This document shows, in pieces, positions 5,452 through 11,616 of a stretch of DNA of 64,000 nt; within the stretch, counting starts at the first letter, position 1; each line of letters opens with the position of its first letter. Below the pieces are notes generated by a model, which was not told where the DNA came from, did no database searches, and saw only the letters and a program-made list of their open reading frames with translations. Source of the stretch: a virus. The stretch lies in the IMG/VR virus record IMGVR_UViG_3300042544_001590, positions 62,001-126,000 of that record; one strand, 5' to 3'. The translations under genes were made by a program, and so were the position numbers.

Positions 5452-5563
5452 GTGTCGTGATATATACCTGTTAGATATGGCATAGTGTTTGGCATATATG
5501 GGAAAGGCTTCTGTTAGATATGCCATATCTAACTGTTAGGGGGGGGGGCTGCTCAGAATAGCT

Positions 5564-5600
5564 TAAAAACTAGGGTGGGGGTGGGATGGGGGGTGGTGCC
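5564..5600 (+). promoter_or_regulatory. Early start element 22 with G-rich spacer
   Basis: TAAAAACTAG, then 27 nt dominated by G runs, before GCC-ATG at 5601. CTAAGAT is missing. Confidence 0.4.
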
Positions 5601-5684
5601 ATGGCTAAAATATTTTTTATATATTTTTCCCGTTTTTCCCATATGCGCCCATTTGAAAAAAATTTTTTTTATAAAAATACTTAA
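5601..5684 (+). CDS. Possible 27-aa basic peptide
   Basis: The ATG follows an AAAAACTAG core and opens a short frame rich in Phe, Lys and Arg (MAKIFFIYFSRFSHMRPF). AT-rich DNA readily produces such peptides, so this is only a candidate. It would be a membrane-active or cationic peptide if real. Confidence 0.2.
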   Translation: MAKIFFIYFSRFSHMRPFEKNFFYKNT

Positions 5685-5697
5685 TTTTTCCCATATG

Positions 5698-5711
5698 GAT
5701 TAAATATTACC
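5698..5711 (+). promoter_or_regulatory. Late/middle-type start motif
   Basis: GATTAAATATTACC directly before the ATG at 5712. Confidence 0.55.
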
Positions 5712-6104
5712 ATGAACAAAGACCAACTCATGCTTGAAAGCATCTACATGGAAATAACGAATCTCATTCAGGGGAACTTTGGAGGGGATCGTTACAAAAA
5801 AGAAGCTTTGGACGTATTCAGAAAATACGGGGAAGTTCGGGAAGGGGATGAAGTGGAAGGGGAGGATGCTCTGGTTATTGCAATGCTTTACAATGTGGCA
5901 GGGGATGATTGGGAATATTTCGAGGATTTGAATGGTAATGTCATCATAACCCGATTTGATTCGGAAGACCCCGATTCAAATATCATACATAGGGATTTTG
6001 GCAATGAGGAGGAATTCAATTTGGATGATATTATGAAGCAAGCGGAGAATAACGTAACCTTAACCCCCAAGGAATTTGTTGAGTATATTCACAATGTTCT
6101 GTGA
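5712..6104 (+). CDS. Acidic protein with shared N-terminal tag, 130 aa
   Basis: Begins MNKDQLMLESIYMEI, matching the start of the 284-aa protein at 8944-9798 (MNKDDLSLQQIYQEM) and, more weakly, those at 19419 and 19667. The rest is a strongly acidic, mostly helical small protein with no recognised domain. In T4 a short conserved N-terminal peptide routes internal proteins into the prohead. I infer a similar role for this shared tag, with modest confidence. The preceding AT motif is the late type. Confidence 0.65.
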   Translation: MNKDQLMLESIYMEITNLIQGNFGGDRYKKEALDVFRKYGEVREGDEVEGEDALVIAMLYNVAGDDWEYFEDLNGNVIITRFDSEDPDSNIIHRDFGNEEEFNLDDIMKQAENNVTLTPKEFVEYIHNVL

Positions 6105-6112
6105 TACCGACT

Positions 6113-6943
6113 CTACAAATCGAGTCCAAAATAGTCACTGATAGAATCTTGTATATATTCATCTTCTTCGGGGGTTAATTTATTATAAATATATTTCAAT
6201 CCTTCCACATCCCCATACTCATCAAGATCAGTTTCCAAAATGGACACAATCTTAGGGTTTCCAGAAAATCCTATGTTTTTATCAATTCTTCGGGAATCAC
6301 CCTTTTCATAATGTTTCATCTTTAATTTGGTGATGGAGTCTATTATGTTTCTGAAAGCATCATATGTAGTCCCCCGTATATTAAACATCTTTTTAAATGA
6401 TTCAACTTGATCTGTGGGTATTTTTTCTTCCAAAGGTCCAAATAGTAATATGTGTCCGTTGTTTGATATAATCTGCTTTAATCTCTGTTTTTGAATCGAA
6501 TTTATTTGAAATTTATCTTTTAGCTTATTCCAAAAATTCTTACTATTGATTGTGAGATATTCTTTAAATTTAGTCTTTTCTTTTGTGGATAAATCATTTA
6601 TTAATTCCTCAATTTGAGACTGATTTAGTGTTGATAGGGAATCGGTAATATAATCCTCGTCCGTGAATTTTTGCGTATATCCTCTGGAGCGAATTACCAC
6701 AATTAGCAGACTCTCATAATACCCCAACCAATCTGGCACGTTTTGCAATAGATAATCCAAATCAGAAGAAACATATACCCCCTGAAATGATTTATAATAA
6801 TTAAATTCTCCCCCCCAATTGTTTTTTTTATTAGGTATTAATCCGTTTTTGAGTATGGATCGTTTATATTCTCCCCTTGTTATATGATATAAGATTTCTT
6901 CGGGTTTTGTATTTTCTTCGAAAAATTCTAAAAAGCTTTGCAT
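6113..6943 (-). CDS. ADP-ribosyltransferase-like protein, 276 aa
   Basis: After a short leader (MQSFLEFFEENTKP) comes 'LYHITRGEYKRSILKNGLIP' (residues 19-38), then 'GVYVSSDLDYLL' (about 55-66) and 'LLIVVIR'. A strand with His, a helix ending in 'NGLIP', then a 'VY' strand is the arrangement of ADP-ribosyltransferase and RNA 2'-phosphotransferase folds. The expected catalytic Glu cannot be placed by eye. T4 packages the ART Alt in its capsid; the 'SFLEFFEE' leader here is like a capsid-targeting peptide. The assignment is a structural guess. Late-type motif GGTTAAATAATGAA precedes the ATG. Confidence 0.45.
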   Translation of the reverse strand: MQSFLEFFEENTKPEEILYHITRGEYKRSILKNGLIPNKKNNWGGEFNYYKSFQGVYVSSDLDYLLQNVPDWLGYYESLLIVVIRSRGYTQKFTDEDYITDSLSTLNQSQIEELINDLSTKEKTKFKEYLTINSKNFWNKLKDKFQINSIQKQRLKQIISNNGHILLFGPLEEKIPTDQVESFKKMFNIRGTTYDAFRNIIDSITKLKMKHYEKGDSRRIDKNIGFSGNPKIVSILETDLDEYGDVEGLKYIYNKLTPEEDEYIQDSISDYFGLDL

Positions 6944-6957
6944 TTCATTATTTAACC
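6944..6957 (-). promoter_or_regulatory. Late-type start motif of the ART-like gene
   Basis: Minus strand GGTTAAATAATGAA immediately before ATG at 6943. Confidence 0.55.
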
Positions 6958-7006
6958 GATTTTCCAGTATTCGCCGGAACCCCTACGTGTAATATAGCAA
7001 TTTCGT

Positions 7007-7246
7007 TTATTGATTGCCGGAATCTGTTGGAATATCATTCCATTGTTTGATACATAATTGAGTTGGATATTCTTCCATGGGATAATCCACAATGTTGATT
7101 TGGTGGTCGAATTCACACATCCTACATTCCACCCATATGCATTGGTAATCGATCCCCTTCATGGATGTTGTCATACCCCCCGAATCAACTTCTATGTTAT
7201 CGCTTCCGCATTTGGGGCATGGTTTAGGTTCTTTTTTCGTTTCCAT
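7007..7246 (-). CDS. Lar-like zinc-ribbon protein, 79 aa
   Basis: 'KPCPKCGSDNIEV' near the N-terminus, a second Cys pair 'VECRMC', and 'IKQWND' near the end follow the Lar restriction-alleviation / small zinc-ribbon layout (PCPxCG ... C..C ... WN). I chose the ATG at 7246, which overlaps the upstream stop as TGATG, rather than a longer form. The family includes Rac-prophage Lar, which modulates type I restriction; that role is not shown here. First of a tight minus-strand operon with overlapping genes. Confidence 0.6.
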   Translation of the reverse strand: METKKEPKPCPKCGSDNIEVDSGGMTTSMKGIDYQCIWVECRMCEFDHQINIVDYPMEEYPTQLCIKQWNDIPTDSGNQ

Positions 7247-7446
7247 CAATCTATTTTCCACTCCTCCTCTTTCCATTGGTCATACCAGCTTTCCACTTCT
7301 TCCCATGTTAGATTCCAATCTTCACAGGACATGCAATCAGGATCAAGGCAATCGAAATATCCCGATGTTCCGCTCCACATGAGGAAACCCGTGGGACTCA
7401 CCAATCTCTCGTCGTTGAGCAATGCCTGTCTATGTTCCTCTTTCAT
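7246..7446 (-). CDS. Small acidic Cys-containing protein, 66 aa
   Basis: Trp- and Glu-rich: 'FDCLDPDCMSCEDW' gives three clustered Cys, and the C-terminus 'WEEVESWYDQWKEEEWK' is an acidic amphipathic helix. No family recognised. Overlaps both neighbours by a few bases, so it is translated as part of the operon. Confidence 0.6.
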   Translation of the reverse strand: MKEEHRQALLNDERLVSPTGFLMWSGTSGYFDCLDPDCMSCEDWNLTWEEVESWYDQWKEEEWKID

Positions 7447-7670
7447 TTTCTCAATTCATCCACCAATTCCAAAGCGGCTTTGGCTTGATCCAATTCATCC
7501 TCCACATTTCCGTTCTTTTCAATTTCCTTAATCAGATCATGCAATGCGCTGTATAGCATGATGGATTCCGTCTCCAGCGTTCTACAGAACTCAGGAGTTT
7601 CCCCCGATGCTCTCTTTTGTCCAAAGGTTGGTTTAAAATGTTCTTCCGTTCTAGGTGTTCTTATGTGCAT
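7443..7670 (-). CDS. Small helical protein, 75 aa
   Basis: 'LYSALHDLIKEIEKNGN' and 'LDQAKAALELVDELRK' form two amphipathic helices, similar to small coiled-coil phage proteins. The N-terminal 25 residues are basic. Unknown function. ATGA overlap with the following gene. Confidence 0.6.
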   Translation of the reverse strand: MHIRTPRTEEHFKPTFGQKRASGETPEFCRTLETESIMLYSALHDLIKEIEKNGNVEDELDQAKAALELVDELRK

Positions 7671-7676
7671 ATTATA

Positions 7677-7886
7677 TTATTTTATTGTTTCCCATATTTT
7701 ATCAACTCCCCCACAATCACATAGAAATGCGGGACCGGATAAGGCACACCATCCTTCCACCGATGAACAGCGGGGATCGTGTTCCACATGTTCATTCATG
7801 GTTTTCTGGATTGCCCATGCCGTGGGGAAGTCCAGAAAATCAGGACACTTGGACATACATTGTCGAACTTCTTCGGTTGTTTCCAT
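7677..7886 (-). CDS. Small Cys-rich protein, 69 aa
   Basis: Seven Cys residues arranged as 'CMSKC', 'PRCSSVEGWC' and 'FLCDC' suggest a metal-bound mini-domain. The start is the ATG at 7886, next to the stop of the upstream gene in GAATAATAATATG. It is the second Cys-rich product of the operon. No family recognised. Confidence 0.55.
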   Translation of the reverse strand: METTEEVRQCMSKCPDFLDFPTAWAIQKTMNEHVEHDPRCSSVEGWCALSGPAFLCDCGGVDKIWETIK

Positions 7887-7890
7887 ATTA

Positions 7891-8127
7891 TTATTCGTAT
7901 GGGGAATTGAGGATTTTTCCGCTTCTCCGTATTTCACAGATCATTTCATTTAGGACTGAAGGACAGTGGGTGTTTTCAGGATATTCGTTGGAATTGAAAT
8001 AAAATATCTCCTCATTTTCCATTAATGTTGCTCTATATAATCTTTGAAATTCGCTCAAAGCTGGGGTGGTATCATCAACGTAATCCAGCACCCTTTTCCA
8101 TTTCTTGATTAATTCTTCGTTTGTCAT
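7891..8127 (-). CDS. Orphan copy of a gp23-type N-terminal segment, 78 aa
   Basis: Residues 5-40 (LIKKWKRVLDY ... TPALSEFQRLY ... MENEE) match the start of this phage's own major capsid protein at 44033-45493 (AVAKWRKVLDY ... IPAIRNEHVY ... LLENQE) and the T4 gp23 start (KWKPLLE ... FENQEKDF). In T4 this part of gp23 is the delta region removed by the prohead protease. Here it stands alone with a 30-residue unrelated tail. It could be a scaffold-binding assembly modulator or a decoy acting on related phages. Sequence similarity is directly visible; function is inference. Confidence 0.6.
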   Translation of the reverse strand: MTNEELIKKWKRVLDYVDDTTPALSEFQRLYRATLMENEEIFYFNSNEYPENTHCPSVLNEMICEIRRSGKILNSPYE

Positions 8128-8648
8128 ACCATTTTCTCCTTTAGGAATTCCTTCACATCCTCCTCAAACCAATCCCCATCCTTTCCGTTTGCCCCGTAGT
8201 AATCCCTTACCTTGAGATAGCGATCCTCGTTAATTCCGATCAGGTTCACCTTACCCATGTTCTGCCTGTAGGGGAGATTATCAATGAGAACGTTGTCCTT
8301 GTGGGCAACCCCTTCCTTTTCCACATAGGCACTCCCCCCATAAGCGGTGGGGATCAGGTGTCTTTGGATTTCCTCCCTTGCAATGATATGATCCCTCTCA
8401 AATCCCCACCCCGCTTTCTCGTTGATGGTGTTGGCGTAATCGGTGGTGGATGTTGTTAAGATATATACGTTATCCTTTCCCACAAGTTCCCTTGCATAAT
8501 CAATCAGTCCTTGGGCGCAGGGTCTAATGATCGTGTAATAGGTGTTGAGATCATCCTCCAGAGTGAATTGGATATGTTCTTGGTTGGGATCACGTAGGAG
8601 GGTGTGAATAAGGCATTCATCGATGTCCCAGAAGATTTTGTTTATCAT
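8124..8648 (-). CDS. HAD-superfamily phosphatase, 174 aa
   Basis: 'FWDIDECLIHT' at the N-terminus gives the DxD nucleophile motif (Asp8, Asp10). 'VYILTTST' is motif II, and 'DNVLIDNLPYR' is the Asp-rich motif IV. This is a minimal HAD hydrolase, similar in length to phage 5'-nucleotidases and CTD-phosphatase-like proteins. Substrate unknown; a nucleotide or small protein target is likely. Overlaps the next gene by ATGA. Confidence 0.7.
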   Translation of the reverse strand: MINKIFWDIDECLIHTLLRDPNQEHIQFTLEDDLNTYYTIIRPCAQGLIDYARELVGKDNVYILTTSTTDYANTINEKAGWGFERDHIIAREEIQRHLIPTAYGGSAYVEKEGVAHKDNVLIDNLPYRQNMGKVNLIGINEDRYLKVRDYYGANGKDGDWFEEDVKEFLKEKMV

Positions 8649-8652
8649 ATTT

Positions 8653-8853
8653 TTATTTTTTAAATGCTTTCTGGCAATCCTTTTCGGTGATTCCCAGCTT
8701 TTCGAAGAATTCCCCCAGCGTTATGTCCTTGGCGCAGATACCCACGCAACTGTCATACCACCCTCCGATGGAGAGCCTTTGGGCTGTCTTTGTCCATGTG
8801 ATGTCAATTCCGCTGTATTCCGCGTCCTCCGGTAGATAGATTGTCTTAGGCAT
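8653..8853 (-). CDS. Small hypothetical protein, 66 aa
   Basis: First gene of the minus-strand operon that ends at 7007. 'DITWTKTAQRLSIGGWYDSC' then 'LGEFFEKLGITEKDCQKAF' gives strands and then two helices. No family recognised. The motif GGTAAATTGAATCC before the ATG is a weak late-type signal. Confidence 0.55.
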   Translation of the reverse strand: MPKTIYLPEDAEYSGIDITWTKTAQRLSIGGWYDSCVGICAKDITLGEFFEKLGITEKDCQKAFKK

Positions 8854-8901
8854 GGATTCAATTTACCACTTCCTTCCCATTTGTCAATAACTTGATTCTG
8901 C

Positions 8902-8944
8902 ACGATAAACCCGTTCACTTTATTGTGCATTATCGGTTTATCGT
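8902..8944. repeat. 10-bp inverted repeat with 23-nt loop
   Basis: ACGATAAACC (8902-8911) and GGTTTATCGT (8935-8944) are perfectly complementary. It lies in the gap between the operon start at 8853 and the stop of the next gene at 8944. No T-run; possible operator. Confidence 0.55.
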
Positions 8945-9798
8945 CACATTATGGAGATCGTTCCCATATGCTTTCCGATCATGACGTTGAACATTTCTTC
9001 CAGAGCATATTTGAATTGATTTATATATTCCCAAGCTTCGTCTTCATCTTCCAACCTGTAATTACGCGCCGTGGAATTACCCCATGCTTTCTTATTACTG
9101 TCCTGTAGGAACTTGGGGGGATCGTTGAAATCCAATTCGCCATCGTGCAATAACCAATAAGCGAATGCTTCGTGGTAGAATTCCGTTGGTCTTGTCAATT
9201 TACCCATTCTTGCACTGCGGAATTTACCGATCTTTTGAAAGAAGTCCCTCACATAGAAATCGGAAGCATATCGTAAATCTCTGGAATTGCTTGTGTTTAT
9301 ATTGTAAGCCTGTTCAAATAGATTTTTAAGAATGCTTGAAATTTGCCTATTGATATAATTCAAATCATTATTTGAACGGAATGTGGCGGCAAATGAGTGT
9401 CCAATTCTGTGGGCAATTGTCCATGATGTCAGAGGGACTTTTTCTGCCGCCGCGTTATTGGTGAAAAATACGGTAATCTCATTTCCCTGTGGTTTGGGAA
9501 AATCTTCCCCAGCGGTCAACCCTAATTGTTGGTGTAGATACTCAGGAGTCACCAGACCCCTTTCCGCCTCTTTCCAAGCGTTGGGTTTCTTGACAAAATA
9601 TAAATTGAAATCCCAATTGCCAATGCGATTGAATGAATTTTCCAGCTTCTTCAGTCCTGCGGGAGAAGATAAAATACCAATGGATGCTTTGTCATAACCA
9701 TGTCGGTTTTTCTTGTCCTCCCACTTACCAATCTTTTGTAAATTGGAAAGAGCCATTTCTTGGTAAATTTGTTGTAGGGATAAATCATCCTTGTTCAT
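8944..9798 (-). CDS. Degenerate zincin-like protein with shared N-terminal tag, 284 aa
   Basis: Begins MNKDDLSLQQIYQEM, the tag also seen at 5712. Residues 125-136 read 'SWTIAHRIGHSF': an HxxxH zinc-binding helix in which the catalytic Glu of HExxH is Arg (H130, R131, H134). A later 'EFYHEAFAYW' (about 206-215) could provide the third ligand. This looks like a metallopeptidase fold that has lost normal catalysis or uses another base. The rest is helical. Late-type motif TTCTAAATAAAAGA stands before the ATG. Confidence 0.5.
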   Translation of the reverse strand: MNKDDLSLQQIYQEMALSNLQKIGKWEDKKNRHGYDKASIGILSSPAGLKKLENSFNRIGNWDFNLYFVKKPNAWKEAERGLVTPEYLHQQLGLTAGEDFPKPQGNEITVFFTNNAAAEKVPLTSWTIAHRIGHSFAATFRSNNDLNYINRQISSILKNLFEQAYNINTSNSRDLRYASDFYVRDFFQKIGKFRSARMGKLTRPTEFYHEAFAYWLLHDGELDFNDPPKFLQDSNKKAWGNSTARNYRLEDEDEAWEYINQFKYALEEMFNVMIGKHMGTISIM

Positions 9799-9812
9799 TC
9801 TTTTATTTAGAA
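9799..9812 (-). promoter_or_regulatory. Late-type start motif
   Basis: Minus strand TTCTAAATAAAAGA directly before ATG at 9798. Confidence 0.6.
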
Positions 9813-9829
9813 TTCCCGCTTGACATCCT

Positions 9830-9845
9830 TAAAAACTAGGCTATC
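9830..9845 (+). promoter_or_regulatory. Early start element 23, short (6-nt spacing)
   Basis: TAAAAACTAG GCTATC before the ATG at 9846. Outside the main array; opens the 9.8-12.7 kb gene and tRNA block. Confidence 0.55.
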
Positions 9846-9856
9846 ATGAATCCATC

Positions 9857-10225
9857 ATGGGATTGGCAATTGGATTATCAAAAAGCAGTGACAGCAACTC
9901 AATGCCCCAAACGGCATCAAGTTTAACGATCAATAATTTTCTAAAGATTCCAAAGGAAAAGATTTATGCCCCCAATCCAAACCCTTTCAAGTTCAAGGTT
10001 CTGAGAGAGGAAAAGTTGGAAAGGGGGATGATCCTTCTGGTGAATTACGAGGGATGCACCACTTTCAAGGGAGATAAATTATTATTATTGCGTTGCCACA
10101 TTGATGTGAAATACTTTGGAAAGCTTGATCCCCACATTCTGGGAGACGGTCATATCGTATGTGCGCGATTTGAGCCGACTACGGAAGGATGGAACATGGC
10201 AAGGATGGCTGCAAATTGTTTATAA
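9857..10225 (+). CDS. Hypothetical protein, 122 aa (start uncertain)
   Basis: The main frame carries a credible domain ('KFKVLREEKLERGMILLVNY', 'DPHILGDGHIVCARFEPT'). The ATG best placed after the early element is at 9846, in another frame that gives only 26 residues (MNPSWDWQLDYQKAV...). Either the gene starts at 9857 or an ancestral start was separated by a frameshift. No family recognised. Confidence 0.55.
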   Translation: MGLAIGLSKSSDSNSMPQTASSLTINNFLKIPKEKIYAPNPNPFKFKVLREEKLERGMILLVNYEGCTTFKGDKLLLLRCHIDVKYFGKLDPHILGDGHIVCARFEPTTEGWNMARMAANCL

Positions 10226-10228
10226 ATT

Positions 10229-10681
10229 ATGAAACTCAAAAAGAAACACTTTGAAATAGCCAACACGATTGCCCATTTCGTGGATGGGAATTATTTTCCC
10301 GATTTCAAGGAACCAACAAGGGAACAGATTGATCTCTTTACCCGAATTGAATCCCAAGGTTACAGAGGTATTACGGAAGAACAGAAAAAGATCGTGGAAC
10401 CCATGCTGAATGGAAAAGCGCAATACGATCTACAGATCAAGATGATCCACGAGGAGATTGCGGAGTGGCACATGAACGGATGGGGTTGGTATCCTCCCCT
10501 TGCTGCCATTATCGGAAATGCTTGGAAAGAGCGTTCCCATTGTAAGGTGTATGTGAAAATGTTGCTCAAGCTCATGCGTAACTTCAGAGATAATGGGGGA
10601 TTGCCCGTTCTGGTGGGTTATAGCGGATTTTCCGAAGAATTTAAACAAAAGATGGTTGACAATTACGGTTGTCATGGTTAA
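10229..10681 (+). CDS. Hypothetical protein, 150 aa
   Basis: Helical: 'KKKHFEIANTIAHFVDGNYF', 'LQIKMIHEEIAEWHMNGWG', 'VYVKMLLKLMRNFRDNGG'. Starts 3 nt after the previous stop and is probably co-transcribed. No recognised domain. The initiator-like tRNA starts 14 nt after its stop. Confidence 0.6.
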   Translation: MKLKKKHFEIANTIAHFVDGNYFPDFKEPTREQIDLFTRIESQGYRGITEEQKKIVEPMLNGKAQYDLQIKMIHEEIAEWHMNGWGWYPPLAAIIGNAWKERSHCKVYVKMLLKLMRNFRDNGGLPVLVGYSGFSEEFKQKMVDNYGCHG

Positions 10682-10694
10682 ATATAATTTCAAA

Positions 10695-10766
10695 CGCCGA
10701 ATATATCAGGGGTAGATAAGCTGGCTCATAACCAGAAGGTCGGGGATTCGAATTCCTCTTCGGCAA
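10695..10766 (+). tRNA. tRNA-fMet (CAT), probable initiator
   Basis: Folds as a 72-nt cloverleaf with CTCATAA loop. Hallmarks of bacterial initiators are present: mismatch C1 (10695) against A72 (10765), and A11-U24 in a TATC/GATA D-stem. The variable loop AGGTC also matches that of E. coli tRNA-fMet. Two G-C pairs adjoin the anticodon loop instead of three. The T-arm is GGGGA-TTCGAAT-TCCTC. No CCA is encoded (A73 then CTT), so it needs CCA addition. Confidence 0.8.
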
Positions 10767-10771
10767 CTTTA

Positions 10772-10842
10772 GCGTCTATGGTGTAATGGTAGCATCAAAC
10801 ACTTCCAATGTTTGGGTGTGGATTCAAATTCCACTGGACGCT
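10772..10842 (+). tRNA. tRNA-Gly (TCC)
   Basis: Acceptor GCGTCTA pairs with TGGACGC. Anticodon stem AAACA/TGTTT with loop CTTCCAA; T-arm GTGGA-TTCAAAT-TCCAC. T73 is followed by an encoded CCA (10843-10845). Confidence 0.9.
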
Positions 10843-10847
10843 CCAAT

Positions 10848-10921
10848 TCAGGGATCATATAACGGCAGTATGGAACTCTCCAAAAGTTCTCGTGTGGATT
10901 TGACTTCCTCTCCCTGTGCCA
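10848..10921 (+). tRNA. tRNA-Trp (CCA)
   Basis: Anticodon stem GAACT/AGTTC with loop CTCCAAA. G73 (a Trp identity base) and encoded CCA end the gene. The T-stem has one mismatch, and the first acceptor pair is unpaired. Confidence 0.8.
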
Positions 10922-10926
10922 CTTTC

Positions 10927-11058
10927 ATGAAATACAAAAAGCTACGAAAGAAAATCAAAAATGATACCTCAACCTGCAAGTGGTTGAAATGGTTCAAGTG
11001 GAAAAGAACGTGTAAAGATAAAAAATATGACAATAACGGGACTACCGAAACACCTTGA
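10927..11058 (+). CDS. Small Lys-rich protein, 43 aa
   Basis: 'MKYKKLRKKIKNDTSTCKW' followed by 'LKWFKWKRTCKDKKY': very basic with interspersed Trp. It starts 5 nt after tRNA-Trp. Likely binds nucleic acid if translated. The longer upstream extension of this frame overlaps two tRNAs and is discarded. Confidence 0.45.
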   Translation: MKYKKLRKKIKNDTSTCKWLKWFKWKRTCKDKKYDNNGTTETP

Positions 11059-11374
11059 GAATTACTCCCTAGCAATTTTTGAATACTTTGCCACGGGGGA
11101 AGGTGTCACTACCGAAGTGGAATTATTATCATTTCCCGGACAAAAGCCAACGATTGGGTGGGAGGGATTATCAAACAACATCATACCAGCGGTAATTGAA
11201 AGGAAAGAAACCATGTATGAAAAGGAACATGTGTGGTTGGAATGGAATCCCGAATTCAAGGCAGCGTTTTTCGACAATTTTGGAGTCGGGGACTGGATGC
11301 AATTCCACAATTGCTGTGTGAAGCATGGTTCATGGATGAATCTGGTGAAGAAAGCGCATTATAATTTGTCATGA
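11027..11374 (+). CDS. Hypothetical protein, 115 aa
   Basis: Overlaps the previous gene by 32 nt in another frame. 'EVELLSFPGQKPTIGWEGLS' and 'GVGDWMQFHNCCVKHGSWM' indicate a folded alpha-beta protein. No family known. Its stop overlaps the next start (TCATGA). Confidence 0.6.
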   Translation: MTITGLPKHLENYSLAIFEYFATGEGVTTEVELLSFPGQKPTIGWEGLSNNIIPAVIERKETMYEKEHVWLEWNPEFKAAFFDNFGVGDWMQFHNCCVKHGSWMNLVKKAHYNLS

Positions 11375-11595
11375 AATTCTCCAAGATTAAAAGATTCTGG
11401 ATCACCAATTTCGGAATGCCTGATATATCCTTCGGTATCCACATCTGCATGGACAAAAGGATTGACATCCACTTTCTCTGGTATATGATCAGCTTTGGCA
11501 GAGTTCCCATCTACGAAGAGAAGGGAAAGCTGTTCGCCGCCAGTAATTCCTATCACACCGGAAGATCGAAACGACTGAGAGCGGGAGTGCCTTAA
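11371..11595 (+). CDS. Hypothetical protein, 74 aa
   Basis: 'KIKRFWITNFGMPDISFGIH' then 'FLWYMISFGRVPIYEEKGK'. Basic and aromatic. Its TAA (11593-11595) is the first triplet of early element 24, as in the main array. Confidence 0.55.
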   Translation: MKFSKIKRFWITNFGMPDISFGIHICMDKRIDIHFLWYMISFGRVPIYEEKGKLFAASNSYHTGRSKRLRAGVP

Positions 11596-11616
11596 AAACT
11601 AGAATACAATACGAAT
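11593..11616 (+). promoter_or_regulatory. Early start element 24 (14-nt spacing)
   Basis: TAAAAACTAG AATACAATACGAAT before the ATG at 11617. The spacer resembles the minus-strand copy at 33618. Confidence 0.65.

Larger units (their letters stand above)
5452..5711. promoter_or_regulatory. Non-coding control block with palindrome and G-tracts
   Basis: Holds a perfect 10-bp-arm palindrome (GTTAGATATG / CATATCTAAC, 5513-5533) and half-sites CTGTTAGATATG at 5468-5479 and TATCTAACAG near 5408. These are followed by a run of ten G, a second G-rich stretch, then very AT-rich DNA with TTTTTCCCATATG twice. It may be an operator cluster or a replication origin. No convincing ORF except a 27-aa candidate at 5601. 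Confidence 0.5.

Noticed and set aside
487-5600. CRISPR-like array from regular repeats
   Set aside because: The repeats are separated by coding genes of varied length, not by uniform spacers, and each repeat ends at a start codon.
10786-10926. N-terminal extension of the 43-aa basic protein
   Set aside because: It would translate through tRNA-Gly and tRNA-Trp; the ATG at 10927 is used instead.
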